From assembly GCA_018696395.1 (NCBI GenBank), contig JABHQR010000020.1, positions 53,447-117,446 of the forward strand: 64,000 nt of DNA. The letters run 5' to 3'. A program made the position numbers and the translations under genes. This document shows positions 37,926 through 47,819 of this stretch, piece after piece. The notes beneath the pieces are model-generated. The model was not told the origin of the DNA. It saw only the letters and a program-made list of their open reading frames with translations, and did not search any database. How positions within the stretch are numbered: position 1 is the first letter of the stretch; each line of letters opens with the position of its first letter. The stretch comes from an archaeon. GTDB taxonomy: Archaea > Nanobdellota > Nanobdellia > Woesearchaeales > GW2011-AR9.

Positions 37926-40433
37926 CTAAACTAAATTATTAAAATCTCTTTCAGGAACTTCCGTTGAATATTCTTTAACATACTTTTTAATTGTATCAAC
38001 AGTACAATCAAACTGATCAGCAATATTTTGCATTGCTGCATAACTTTTATCACCTGAAACTAAACTAGGCAAATTACCACTTTCCATTAAACTATTGTAA
38101 GCCTCTTCTTTTCTTAAATCTCTCTGCCAACTTTGCCAAGCGTTGTATGCTTTTCTCGATTCTTTAAAACTTCTTCTTTGAATTTCTTTTTCGGTTAAAG
38201 TTTGATTTAATTCTTTTTTCTTAAACCCACCTTCAGTTACATTATCAAGGAAATTTACAATGTTATTAACAGAAACAAAAGTACTTGGATTTAATCCAGA
38301 ACTTACACTATAGCCATCACCATAAATGTAAAGGTCTACTGCTATTTCTTGAGCTTCTTCATAACTTAACCGGTCCCAAGTATCGTCAGTTTTTTCACCT
38401 TTAGATAAACGACCTACTAGTTCAGAGAGTACTAACATTTTAGAATTTTGGTAACCTTGACTAGACCTACTTAATTCTAAATAATCATCTAAACAAGTTT
38501 CTAACTCATTCCTAATGTCATAACTCCCATCAGAACCAACAATTCTTTCAATTCCACGTTCGGATTCATCAATTAATACAGACCCTTCAATAGAATCATC
38601 ATCATTTAAACTTGAACTTCCAAAATTTCTTGTTACAACATTATCTAAAGCTTTATCTTCATGATAAGAACTAGTTACTTTTTCTTTAACTATTTCTTCT
38701 TTTGTTAAAGATCCTTCTTTCACATCAACTTCATCTACTGAATCTGTAATTTCTGAGTTAGATTCTAAAACACCAACATTAATTTCTAAATTTATATTAT
38801 TTGAATATAACCCACCCACATCAGTTTTAACACCGTTATTTTCAAAAGAGACATTAAGATTAGAATTATAATCTAAATTTGAAATTGTTACAATTAATGG
38901 TTTATTTTGAAGAATAATATTATTAGAACCAGAAGCAATTTCTTGGTAAGTATTAAAGTTAACATTTGAAACACTAGAGGGGTTCATTTCTGCAATTTGT
39001 TGAGAGATACTAAATAAAGTTTTAAGTTCAGAATAAGTTGAAGACTTAACATTTTTTACTGAAGAGGTTAAGGTAGTATTAACTTCTTCTTGTGAAAGAC
39101 CAGCTAATTTTTCCCAACCTTGTTCACTTAACAGATTAGCATAAACTGTTAAACCATAATTTGGTTCAGGATTAATAATTAATCTGTCACCCTCAACAAT
39201 GAAAGTTTCATTCTGATTAACACCATAATTTGGACTGATTATTTCTGAAGATATTTCTTGACTTTGATTAGAAGATACTAATTCTGATTTCTTAACATTA
39301 TTTCCAAGATCAATATCTTTTTGAATTCCACCACCCACAGTAGATTCATTTTTTTCTTCAATATAATTGCCAATCACATTCCCTGCACCAAATGCAGTTA
39401 ATGCAATAATAGCCCCAGCAAAAAATGTGTCCCACCTTGTTTTCTTTTTCTCAGGAGGTACATTGAATGTTCTACTTCTATCACTCTCAAGAACACTTTC
39501 TAAATTGATAGCAGGACGATCATGAAGATTATAATTAATTTCATTTTGACCTGTATCAATGGAAGAATATTCAGAACTAGGAATTTCCTCTTCACAAACA
39601 GCCCTTATTTCAGATTCAGTATCTGGATCGGAATCACCTAAACTAGTACTTTCTGCCATGCTTTCTAAATCTGCGTCACCAACTGCACCAATAGCAGCTT
39701 TACCATTACTAGAGGTGACACCATTATTAGGAAAATTATACACATTGCTAGGGTTAGAATTTTCTTCTAAATCGGAAAGGGATTGAATTTTTAAACCAGT
39801 TTGAAGATTTTTTCTATCAAGGTCAATAAAATCTCTCCATGCGTTAGAACTAAAATGTCTTTTTTCAAAGATGGGATGTTCCCTCAAAGATAAAGCTAAT
39901 TTTAATGATTCATCACAATATTCTTGCTTAAAAACTGACCTTAAACCTTTCATTAAATCATCAGCATTGTTACCTAAATTCAATAAATTATAAACACAAG
40001 CAACACCACCTGCTTGTTGAATCCATCTTTGCATATTTTTACCATAAGAATGTTCAGACCGATCTAAACCATTTTGTACTCTCGTCAAACGATCAGTTAA
40101 TTCTTCTAAGTTAGGTTCTTCTTTTGTAAATAAATTAATAGCGATAGCACTTTTAACTTCCCGAACTGAACTTGCAATATTTTTAATATATTCCACACTA
40201 TGATCATCAACCATAAAACCCCACTCTTCAACTTCATCAACTAAATCTTCTTCCCTTACACCCATATAAAGAAGTCCTTTAATTAAATAATCTCGTGTGT
40301 TATTAATTTGCATTTCTATAAAACTTTCTTGTGCCCTAGTTTTTAATTCTGTTCTAATGTCATCTAAAGACTTACCACTAGATAAACGAAGTAAAATTTC
40401 TTCCTTAGGGTCAAGACCAGCTCCATAGAACAT
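37926..40433 (-). CDS. Very large single-span membrane protein with C-terminal HTH-like segment
   Basis: 835 residues. Helical cytoplasmic region (1-330), one transmembrane helix preceded by KKKTRW (FFAGAIIALTAFGAGNVIG), then a Ser/Asn-rich region of about 480 residues that would lie outside. Oddly, the far C-terminus AAMQNIADQFDCTVDTIKKY reads like a helix-turn-helix, which normally sits in the cytoplasm. Either the topology is inverted or that segment is a helical bundle. No known family; shares its plan with the 34609 protein. Confidence 0.5.
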   Translation of the reverse strand: MFYGAGLDPKEEILLRLSSGKSLDDIRTELKTRAQESFIEMQINNTRDYLIKGLLYMGVREEDLVDEVEEWGFMVDDHSVEYIKNIASSVREVKSAIAINLFTKEEPNLEELTDRLTRVQNGLDRSEHSYGKNMQRWIQQAGGVACVYNLLNLGNNADDLMKGLRSVFKQEYCDESLKLALSLREHPIFEKRHFSSNAWRDFIDLDRKNLQTGLKIQSLSDLEENSNPSNVYNFPNNGVTSSNGKAAIGAVGDADLESMAESTSLGDSDPDTESEIRAVCEEEIPSSEYSSIDTGQNEINYNLHDRPAINLESVLESDRSRTFNVPPEKKKTRWDTFFAGAIIALTAFGAGNVIGNYIEEKNESTVGGGIQKDIDLGNNVKKSELVSSNQSQEISSEIISPNYGVNQNETFIVEGDRLIINPEPNYGLTVYANLLSEQGWEKLAGLSQEEVNTTLTSSVKNVKSSTYSELKTLFSISQQIAEMNPSSVSNVNFNTYQEIASGSNNIILQNKPLIVTISNLDYNSNLNVSFENNGVKTDVGGLYSNNINLEINVGVLESNSEITDSVDEVDVKEGSLTKEEIVKEKVTSSYHEDKALDNVVTRNFGSSSLNDDDSIEGSVLIDESERGIERIVGSDGSYDIRNELETCLDDYLELSRSSQGYQNSKMLVLSELVGRLSKGEKTDDTWDRLSYEEAQEIAVDLYIYGDGYSVSSGLNPSTFVSVNNIVNFLDNVTEGGFKKKELNQTLTEKEIQRRSFKESRKAYNAWQSWQRDLRKEEAYNSLMESGNLPSLVSGDKSYAAMQNIADQFDCTVDTIKKYVKEYSTEVPERDFNNLV

Positions 40434-40537
40434 AATTAAAATTATTTTAATAGGTATATTTTAAATATTTATACTTAAAAAATGATATACTGGAGAATAC
40501 ATGTTAGAAAGTAACTACATTAAGAAATTATTTTAAT

Positions 40538-41119
40538 TTAAATGAAAAATAATAATAAAAAATGTGATTTCATTTTTGAAACCTTGAAATGTAAATTTTT
40601 TCTTCTTTCAGGCATTTTGTACACAATTCTGTTCCAAATACCCCTCAAACCCTCTTCCCTTTCAAAGATAGTGTAAATACTTAATCTCCATAATCCTCTT
40701 ACACCAAACCCATCAAGTTTGTCAGCATCATAAATTATTTTTTCTTCCAATGTTTTTCTTAAATTCACATCTTCAATACAATGATTAGTCATTACTTTTT
40801 TGATTAAATCAAGTTCCCCTAGATTAAAATTCAATTCTTGTTTTAAAAATAATTTAATAATCTCAAAACTCTTTAATCCATGGACTAAACCACAAAAACC
40901 ATACGACCTAGATATATCATGTAATAAAGATGAAGCAATTATCACTTTAAAATTAATTTGATTTTGTAATTTCATTCTCTTAATAAGAAATAAAGCATTA
41001 TCTAAAACCCTGGTAGTATGGCGATAATCGTGACCCACACAATGTGAACCAAATTTTTTACAATAAGATAAACTTTTTTTGTAGATAATATTTAATCTAT
41101 TATTTTTAAAATATATCAT
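40538..41119 (-). CDS. HD-domain phosphohydrolase
   Basis: 193 residues. The metal ligands are in GHDYRHTTRV (His), SLLHDIS (His-Asp) and IIYDADKLDG (Asp), standard for stand-alone HD hydrolases acting on nucleotides or phosphoesters. The C-terminus is basic and Phe-rich. The substrate cannot be inferred from context. Preceded by the ParB-like-motif gene on the same strand with a 28-nt gap. Confidence 0.8.
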   Translation of the reverse strand: MIYFKNNRLNIIYKKSLSYCKKFGSHCVGHDYRHTTRVLDNALFLIKRMKLQNQINFKVIIASSLLHDISRSYGFCGLVHGLKSFEIIKLFLKQELNFNLGELDLIKKVMTNHCIEDVNLRKTLEEKIIYDADKLDGFGVRGLWRLSIYTIFEREEGLRGIWNRIVYKMPERRKNLHFKVSKMKSHFLLLFFI

Positions 41120-41147
41120 TTTTCCACCTTTTCATAATTACTTCAGT

Positions 41148-41804
41148 CTAACCATCAATACCCACTGAACCTAAATCTCGGAAATACTTCATATTTAAAT
41201 CAATATAACGATCATTTATTGGAGGTCTTTCAGAAACTAAATTAACATGTTTCCAAGTCATTGGTTTGAACGGTAAAGGGGAATCCACTTTACTTGCTAC
41301 AAGGTAAACTAAAGTTGAATCTGCACTTTTACAAAGATAACTTCGGTGCATCCCATCCAAAAGGATATGGTGGGAATTTAATTCAATTATAGGTGGCATG
41401 TAAATTGAACAAGCTTGTTCCCCTTCATTGTTTTGACCATATAAAAATAAAGGTGGAAATTTAGAAAAACCATTAATAGAAAAGTTTTTTGCGAACTCAG
41501 AAAATCGACATAAATCTAATATTTTATCTTCTAAAACAAAAGATTGACCGATCATAATACCAGAAGGAGAAATCCTATAAACATCTATTTCAGCATTATG
41601 ATACGGTTTATGATCAGAATTTCTTAAAGTAACATTTTTCATAATGTTAAGTAAATTTGTCCGATCAATATATTTAATAGATTCAATATTTTTCAAATCC
41701 CTTGCAGGAACAACAAAATCAGCTTTATGGCTAAACTTAACTGATATTTTTTCTTCTAACTCCTCCCTTGGATACTTAAATTTAGGGTTAATATGTACAA
41801 CCAT
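41148..41804 (-). CDS. Hypothetical protein with ParB/Srx-like DGxHR motif
   Basis: 218 residues from ATG 41804, chosen because GAGGTGAT (41809-41816) overlaps the upstream GTG and is well placed for this ATG. PPIIELNSHHILLDGMHRS contains DGxHR, seen in ParB/sulfiredoxin-fold proteins, where it binds nucleotides. The rest lacks ParB's HTH. Likely a nucleotide-binding protein of unknown role, possibly co-transcribed with the HD hydrolase. Confidence 0.5.
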   Translation of the reverse strand: MVVHINPKFKYPREELEEKISVKFSHKADFVVPARDLKNIESIKYIDRTNLLNIMKNVTLRNSDHKPYHNAEIDVYRISPSGIMIGQSFVLEDKILDLCRFSEFAKNFSINGFSKFPPLFLYGQNNEGEQACSIYMPPIIELNSHHILLDGMHRSYLCKSADSTLVYLVASKVDSPLPFKPMTWKHVNLVSERPPINDRYIDLNMKYFRDLGSVGIDG

Positions 41805-41931
41805 CTTTATCACCTCTTATGATGTAATAACCTTATAGTTTCATTTTACAACAGGTTAATTAGAAGAATTGTTCTTAGTAGTTGGAAAAACTAGAAATTA
41901 ATATAAATAAAAACTAATTATAAACTAGTAT

Positions 41932-42777
41932 ATGAAAATTGAAATTGCAAAAAAAATCCTTGAATTTGTATCAACTGAACCTAAATCTATCCAGGAGGTT
42001 GCAAAATGCATAGAAAAATCTTGGAAAACAGCTGACAAGTATTTAGGTGAATTGAAAGAAACTAACCCTGAATTACAAATTAAAGTGTTTAGAAAAGGTA
42101 GTCATGGTGCATTGAAAGTTGTTTATCTGAAAAGTACCATGAAAAAAAGTGGTGACCAATTAAGAGACAGATTATTTAATGATTATTTAGTTGGTAAAGT
42201 CAAAGATGATTTTGATGTAATGGAATTTTATATGCAAGTTAATTCAGATAAAAAAGAGATGGTCATTGAAGAATATCAAGAAAGTGACATTTCACAAAAA
42301 CAAGATTTAATTAAACATTTGAAAAATTGTGACAGAACATTGTATGTTTTTTCTGGAAATTTATCTTGGATTAATGTTAAAGAAAATGGAATTTTAATGT
42401 TAGATGTTTTAGAAAAAATGGTTAAACGTGGTATAAAAATAAAAGTTTTGTGTCGAATAGATGCTGCCAGTATTCGTAATATTCACAAATTGAAATCATT
42501 AGATCATAAACATAACACTGATTTAATTGAAGTTAGGCATCAACGTCACCCACTAAGAGGATTTATTTTTGATGACACAATGTTAAGATTAAAAGAAGAA
42601 ATCAGGCTCGGCAGATATAAGAAAGGCGAGATTGATAATAATTTAAGGATTTTTTATGATATTCATGAGAATGAATGGATCAATTGGTTAAAAAACATAT
42701 TTTATTATTCGTTTAATAGTGCTATGGATTTAGCAAGTTATGAAGAAATGATCAAAAAAGTTGTAGGTTATGTTTAA
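41932..42777 (+). CDS. HTH plus PLD-like regulator (TrmB-like architecture)
   Basis: 281 residues. Residues 1-65 form a winged helix (VAKCIEKSWKTADKYLGEL). After a linker, LKNCDRTLYVFSGNLSWI, KVLCRIDA and HQRHPLRGFIFDD form a PLD-like domain as in TrmB C-terminal regions. No HKD phospholipase motif is kept, so a ligand-binding role is likely. Target genes unknown. Confidence 0.65.
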   Translation: MKIEIAKKILEFVSTEPKSIQEVAKCIEKSWKTADKYLGELKETNPELQIKVFRKGSHGALKVVYLKSTMKKSGDQLRDRLFNDYLVGKVKDDFDVMEFYMQVNSDKKEMVIEEYQESDISQKQDLIKHLKNCDRTLYVFSGNLSWINVKENGILMLDVLEKMVKRGIKIKVLCRIDAASIRNIHKLKSLDHKHNTDLIEVRHQRHPLRGFIFDDTMLRLKEEIRLGRYKKGEIDNNLRIFYDIHENEWINWLKNIFYYSFNSAMDLASYEEMIKKVVGYV

Positions 42778-42867
42778 AATTGTAAATTAATTAAATATTA
42801 GATTTTTAAGAAAATTTTATAAAAACTATTGTTACATGAAAATAAATTATAAATTGGGTGAATTATT

Positions 42868-43758
42868 ATGATAGAAAATACATTAAAACGTAGCTGGGAG
42901 ATTACAAAATTAACTTTCAGCGTTATGAAAGAAGATAAAGAACTGATTATTTATCCAGTTCTAGCAGGATTTTTCTCATTACTATTAATTTTAAGTTTAG
43001 CCATACCGACAGTAATAATTTCTTTATTAGAAAATACTGGAGCGCCATTATTTGGTGTCATGGAATATTTCTTAATGTTTGTAATTTATTTTGGGTTAGC
43101 GTTCATTGCAACATTTTTCAATACTTGCGTAGTTTATACAGCTAAAAAAAGATTTAATGGTGAAAATGCCACACCAATTGAAACTTTTAAATTTGCGGTT
43201 TCAAAAATTCATTTAATTGCTATGTGGAGTATTCTAACTGCAACTGTTGGATTGTTATTAATGGCATTAGAAAATATGGCTCGAAGAGCAAAGGGTATTG
43301 GGGGGATATTATTACATATTTTAAGAGGGATCCTTAGTGTTTCATGGAGTATCGTAACAATTTTTGTAGTACCTGCGATGGTTTACAATGATTTGACACC
43401 AATTGATGCAATCAAAAAGTCAATAGAAGTGTTAAAGAAAACATGGGGAGAAAGTTTAGTAAGATATTTAGGGTTGGGTACAATTCAAACATTAGTTCTT
43501 CTTGCAGGATTGATTCCATTATTGTTAATTACTGTAGGTTCATTTATGTCAGGAATGTTTATACTAGCGGGAATCATGGTTCTGATTGTAATAATTTATT
43601 TAGCAATCGTAAGCATAATCTTTAGTTTGGCAAATTCAATCTTTAACACCGCCTTGTTTGAGTATGCATCTACAGGAAAAATCCCTAAACAATACAATAA
43701 AGACATAATGGAACATGCATTTAAGCATGAAAAGAAAAATGGACTTTTTAGTTCTTAA
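42868..43758 (+). CDS. DUF6159-like polytopic membrane protein
   Basis: 296 residues. The start MIENTLKRSWEITKLTFSVM and the following ELIIYPVLAGFFSLLLILS match the DUF6159 family layout I know from archaea and bacteria, with about six transmembrane helices. Function of the family is unknown. An A/T-rich stretch then separates it tail to tail from archease. Confidence 0.7.
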   Translation: MIENTLKRSWEITKLTFSVMKEDKELIIYPVLAGFFSLLLILSLAIPTVIISLLENTGAPLFGVMEYFLMFVIYFGLAFIATFFNTCVVYTAKKRFNGENATPIETFKFAVSKIHLIAMWSILTATVGLLLMALENMARRAKGIGGILLHILRGILSVSWSIVTIFVVPAMVYNDLTPIDAIKKSIEVLKKTWGESLVRYLGLGTIQTLVLLAGLIPLLLITVGSFMSGMFILAGIMVLIVIIYLAIVSIIFSLANSIFNTALFEYASTGKIPKQYNKDIMEHAFKHEKKNGLFSS

Positions 43759-43799
43759 TTTTTTATTTATTAGTTTAATTTTTTAAATTATTTTTTCAA
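43759..43799. terminator. Shared T/A-rich terminator between convergent genes
   Basis: Repeated runs of five or six Ts on the plus strand, and A runs giving Ts on the minus strand, fill the 51-nt gap between the membrane protein and archease stop codons, so both transcripts may end here. Confidence 0.45.
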
Positions 43800-43809
43800 T
43801 AAAATTTAA

Positions 43810-44238
43810 TCAAATATCTAACAATACTTGTGCCCACCAACCACTTTCTACTTTTTTTACTTCAAATAGATGTAATGTAATTGCTTTAATCTCAGCATCA
43901 GTTTCATGTTTAGAATAATCAATTTTATCACCATACGCTAAACAATCTAGGAGATATTTCCCTTCATTCAATTTAATTTTAATATCAAACTTTTTGAAAA
44001 TTAACAGTTCAGAATCTTTATAGAATAATAAATCGTCAAGAAAATCAAACAGTAACAAATCTATTTTTTTATTCTCGCCAGTAATCTTTTTTGTTTCTAC
44101 ACATTCAACAGAATTAAGATTAACTTGTGATTCTTCTACAGCTAAAGCACATTGTTCAAACAATTCTGACAAAGTTGGAGCTTCTGCTTGGAGTAATATG
44201 TCCGCAGTATGATCTAAATATTTTCTTGATGCTTTCAT
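43810..44238 (-). CDS. Archease, tRNA-ligase activator
   Basis: 142 residues. Archease activates the RNA ligase RtcB and RNA repair enzymes. YLDHTADILLQAEAPTLSEL, LLFDFLDDLLFYKDS and an ending EIKAITLHLFEV...WWAQVLLDI match the family across its length, including the conserved acidic metal-site residues (Asp in DHTAD). rtcB is not in this window. Head to tail with alaS, 33 nt away. Confidence 0.93.
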   Translation of the reverse strand: MKASRKYLDHTADILLQAEAPTLSELFEQCALAVEESQVNLNSVECVETKKITGENKKIDLLLFDFLDDLLFYKDSELLIFKKFDIKIKLNEGKYLLDCLAYGDKIDYSKHETDAEIKAITLHLFEVKKVESGWWAQVLLDI

Positions 44239-44271
44239 TTTATTATACCATTGACTATTCTTCTTAGATTA

Positions 44272-46140
44272 TTATTCCTTAACCAACACAGCTTTGATCC
44301 TTCTTACCCCAGAAGAACTAGACTGTTCTTTCTTAATCTTAAATTTAACAAGTTCTTTAGTATTATTCACATGAGGACCCATACATATTTCTTTAGAATA
44401 AATGTCAAGACCTTTTTTAACATTTTTCCCTATAGTATAAACTGAAACTATTTCAGGATATTTTGCACCAAACTCACCACATGCACCTAAATCAAGTGCT
44501 TCTTTTAAATGCATTTCTGCCCTAACAATTTCCATCTCAGCTTCAATCACTTTGTTAACTTCTTCTTCCACAGCTTTAAGTTCTTCAGACGTTAATTTCC
44601 TGTCAAAATTAAAATCAAACCTTAACCTTTCTGGAGTAATGTTACTTCCTCTTTGTTTGATATCTTCTTTCAAAACATTGTTCAATGCTTCGCCTAACAA
44701 GTGAGTTGCAGTATGAAGTTTAGTTGTTTCTTCACTAGCATCACTAAGTCCACCTTTGAATTTTTTTTCTGCACCTTTTCGAGAAAGTTCTTGATGTTTT
44801 TCATATTCTTCATTAAAAGATTTAACATCAACTTCAATTTTTCTTTCATTCGCAAGTTCAATAGTCATTTCTATTGGAAACCCAAAACTTTGAAATAATA
44901 AAAATGCATCTTGCCCACTAATCTTTTCATGATTAGATTCTTTGCCAGAAGCAATATTTTCAAATTTGTTCAAACCCTTTTCTAAAGTTCGAATAAATTT
45001 TGTTTGTTCTTTACTTACTTCATTAATAATAAAATCTTTTTTATCACCCAACAAAGGATAATCTTCTTGATACATTTCAATAATCTGTTTAATGAAAGGT
45101 AACAGATCAACTTTTTCAATAATAACGCCAAGAACCCTAATATTCCTGATAGTTCTTCTAATAAATCTTCTTAAGATATAACCTTGGTCTACATTGGAAG
45201 GGGTTATTGCACGCTCATCACCAAGAATAAACACTGTTGCACGTAAATGATCAGCGATAACCCTCATTTTTTTCCTAACATCAACCCAACATTGTTCACC
45301 TTTGTTAATATAATGTTGATCATTTTTTTGACCGTACTTTTTCTTAGTTAATTTTTCAATATTTTCAATTATTGGCCAGAACAGTTCTGTACGATAATTA
45401 TCATCAAAACCTTGCAAGATAGAAGTTACACGTTCTAAACCAAGACCAGTATCAACATTTTTCTGTTTCAATGGTAAATATTTACCCTCTTTAGTTTTAT
45501 CATAAGCCATGAAAACGTCGTTCCAAATTTCTACCCACATACCATTTTCAAAATCGTAAATCTTTGGGGGATCTTCTTTACCTACCCAAACAAACATTTC
45601 TGTATCCGGACCACATGGGCCAGTTTCTCCGGCAGGGCCCCACCAATTATCTTTTTTATCCAAATAAGCAATACGTTCTTCAGGAACACCTAAACCAAGC
45701 CATACTTTTGCTGACTCTTCATCGCAAGGAGCATCATTATCACCTTTGAAACAAGTTACTGCAAAATGTGATATAGGAATACCTAATACTTTTGTTAAGA
45801 ATTCAAAACTCATTTCAATAGCTTCTTTTTTGAAATAGTCTCCAAAACTCCAATTCCCCATCATCTCAAAAAAAGTATGATGAGTAGTATCACCCACTTC
45901 ATCAATATCACCTGTACGTAAACATTTCTGAACATTAGCAACCCTTTTACCTAAAGGATGTTGTTGACCAACAAGGAAAGGCACTAAAGGGTGCATTCCT
46001 GCAGTTGTGAATAATACAGTTGGATCATTCTCAGGTATTAATGATGCAGAATCAATTATTTTATGATTCTTTGATTTGAAAAATTCTAAATAAGCTTTTT
46101 TTATGTCTCTTGCTTTAGTGATTTTTTTAACAGGTTTCAT
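44272..46140 (-). CDS. alaS: Alanyl-tRNA synthetase, short bacterial/CPR-like form
   Basis: 622 residues. Class II catalytic core: FTTAGMHPLVPFL, THHTFFEMMGNWSFGDYF, GETGPCGPD, DTGLGLERV. The editing domain has THTATH-type HTATHLLGEAL and CMGPHVNNT. The protein ends at SSGVRRIKAVL directly after the editing domain, so the C-Ala domain of normal ~875-residue enzymes is absent. This length and ending are what I recall for CPR bacteria; origin by transfer is inferred. Archaeal AlaRS normally has a different N-terminal extension. Confidence 0.92.
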   Translation of the reverse strand: MKPVKKITKARDIKKAYLEFFKSKNHKIIDSASLIPENDPTVLFTTAGMHPLVPFLVGQQHPLGKRVANVQKCLRTGDIDEVGDTTHHTFFEMMGNWSFGDYFKKEAIEMSFEFLTKVLGIPISHFAVTCFKGDNDAPCDEESAKVWLGLGVPEERIAYLDKKDNWWGPAGETGPCGPDTEMFVWVGKEDPPKIYDFENGMWVEIWNDVFMAYDKTKEGKYLPLKQKNVDTGLGLERVTSILQGFDDNYRTELFWPIIENIEKLTKKKYGQKNDQHYINKGEQCWVDVRKKMRVIADHLRATVFILGDERAITPSNVDQGYILRRFIRRTIRNIRVLGVIIEKVDLLPFIKQIIEMYQEDYPLLGDKKDFIINEVSKEQTKFIRTLEKGLNKFENIASGKESNHEKISGQDAFLLFQSFGFPIEMTIELANERKIEVDVKSFNEEYEKHQELSRKGAEKKFKGGLSDASEETTKLHTATHLLGEALNNVLKEDIKQRGSNITPERLRFDFNFDRKLTSEELKAVEEEVNKVIEAEMEIVRAEMHLKEALDLGACGEFGAKYPEIVSVYTIGKNVKKGLDIYSKEICMGPHVNNTKELVKFKIKKEQSSSSGVRRIKAVLVKE

Positions 46141-46205
46141 GTTAAGTTAAGAATAGAAGATGTTTTATATATTTTTAGATTTATTTCACAAGTAAATAAG
46201 ATAAA

Positions 46206-46772
46206 CTAGACTTTACTCAAAAACTTCTTACCCTTATACAAGTATAATGAAGAAAAAACACTAAGTAAAGATATTCCAAACATTACCAAAAACAAAAATT
46301 TAAATCCGAAATGGTAAGCTAAATATCCCCCAATTAACACAGATCCTGCAGTTACAATATATCTCATTGATTCCCAATTACCCCATTCTGAGGCAACATT
46401 ATGTTTAGTCAAATATTTTGAATATAATGCATCATAAGCAGGAACTAACACTGCTTCAGATAATCCTAAAATGATTTGGGTCATTACAAGTGTTAATTGA
46501 CTGTCAACAAAATAATAAGATAATGCCCCTAGAGAAGCAAGACAATAACCTAATGTGATTAACCTTTCTTTATGTTTAACTCGATCTTCCCAATGACTGA
46601 TCAAATACATAACAATTCCAGAAGAGATTAAGAATGCAAAATATGCCCAACTAGCATCAAGAATATCACCACCAATATTTTCAACAAAAATAGCATAAAT
46701 TGGACCGATCATACCTAACCCTAAAGTTGCCCAAGTATCAGACAATAATAAAACCTTAATCCCCTTTTTCAT
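46206..46772 (-). CDS. Half-size MFS transporter-like protein
   Basis: 188 residues from ATG 46772 (an upstream ATG at 46814 lies inside the UDG gene). Six transmembrane helices, the loop HWEDRVKHKERLITLGY corresponding to the MFS loop 2-3 signature region, and LIGGYLAYHFGF. Full MFS proteins have 12 helices; this one equals the N-terminal half and ends cleanly, as in several reduced genomes. It may work as a dimer or be a relic. Confidence 0.75.
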   Translation of the reverse strand: MKKGIKVLLLSDTWATLGLGMIGPIYAIFVENIGGDILDASWAYFAFLISSGIVMYLISHWEDRVKHKERLITLGYCLASLGALSYYFVDSQLTLVMTQIILGLSEAVLVPAYDALYSKYLTKHNVASEWGNWESMRYIVTAGSVLIGGYLAYHFGFKFLFLVMFGISLLSVFSSLYLYKGKKFLSKV

Positions 46773-46794
46773 TACCAGAAAGTATATTTTAAAG

Positions 46795-47385
46795 TTATAT
46801 AATACTTTCTTCAATTACTTTCTTAATTGTTTGAAAATCTTTTTTCATCTGGTCAAAAATTACTGAATTCCTGCCATTGTAAAGTAAACTTGCAGGATGA
46901 ACTACCGGAACTACTTTGTAAATTTGACTGTTAAATGTGACTTCTAAAATGTTTCCTCTTAATTTAGTTATACCGATTTTACCAGTAATTCTTTGAGTTG
47001 CAAAATTTCCAACAGTAACAATAACTTTTGGTTGAATAATTTGAATAGTTTTATCTAACCTGTCACGACAATTTTCAATCTCTTCTTTTTTTGGATTACG
47101 ATTATTTGGTGGTCTACAAATAACAGTGTTAGTTATGAACACATCACCTCTAGTTAACCCGATTGTTGCTAAAAGATCTTGCAAGACTTTACCAGAAGCG
47201 CCACAGAAGGGGATGCCCTGTTTATCTTCAGAAGCACCAGAAGCTTCACCAATGAATATAACTGTAGAATTTTCTTTTCCAGAACCAAACACCACTTGAA
47301 TTCTGTTATCACATAATTCTTGACAAAGATTACAATTAGAATATTGTTGTTTCAGTTCTGACAAAGTTAAGTTATTTTGAGACAT
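46795..47385 (-). CDS. Uracil-DNA glycosylase, family 4 (Fe-S)
   Basis: 196 residues. Removes uracil from DNA. GEASGASEDKQGIPFCGASG is the catalytic loop, ITNTVICRPPNNRNP the second motif, and VVPVVHPASLL holds the HP motif. Fe-S Cys are in NCNLCQELC and later Cys residues. It overlaps the MFS start region only if the longer MFS start is used. The degenerate homologue lies at 36583. Confidence 0.92.
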   Translation of the reverse strand: MSQNNLTLSELKQQYSNCNLCQELCDNRIQVVFGSGKENSTVIFIGEASGASEDKQGIPFCGASGKVLQDLLATIGLTRGDVFITNTVICRPPNNRNPKKEEIENCRDRLDKTIQIIQPKVIVTVGNFATQRITGKIGITKLRGNILEVTFNSQIYKVVPVVHPASLLYNGRNSVIFDQMKKDFQTIKKVIEESII

Positions 47386-47459
47386 ATTAATCTAAGACAT
47401 AAGTTAATATAATAAAAAGATTTTGGAGATAAAAGAGATTTTAAGTAAAATATAAATAA

Positions 47460-47729
47460 TTATATCTCCTGCTTAATTATCTGGTAAAATAATTTTCCTG
47501 AATCAAAAGTGTCATCTACAAGACCATGTACAACATAAATATCATCACGATATTGTTTATTAATTCTTAACCCTGCAACAGGCTGAGTTAAATCTATTTC
47601 ATCACCAGGTTTCCAACATAATAATCCATTAGAATTAGGTGAGTCATATTTTGATTTGAACTCACCATCAACGATATCACCTATTTGCACAACACTTTTT
47701 AGTTTAAATCCTTTTTCCCAAGTTACCAT
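47460..47729 (-). CDS. Small hypothetical protein
   Basis: 89 residues from ATG 47729; an earlier in-frame ATG would extend into the promoter gap, adding a hydrophobic leader with no support. A beta-rich protein with VVQIGDIVDGEF and CWKPGDEIDL, perhaps a small OB- or SH3-like barrel. It follows the eS27 gene on the same strand with a 90-nt gap. Confidence 0.45.
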   Translation of the reverse strand: MVTWEKGFKLKSVVQIGDIVDGEFKSKYDSPNSNGLLCWKPGDEIDLTQPVAGLRINKQYRDDIYVVHGLVDDTFDSGKLFYQIIKQEI

Positions 47730-47819
47730 TTTTATTATACCCCATAAATAATTAATAAAAACACCCAGAACCAAAACACAACAATCAATTATTTAAAAAT
47801 TAAAAATAAATGAAAAAGA

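Noticed and set aside
46206..46814. Longer MFS start at 46814
   Set aside because: It overlaps the end of the UDG gene by 20 nt and adds residues unlike the family start.
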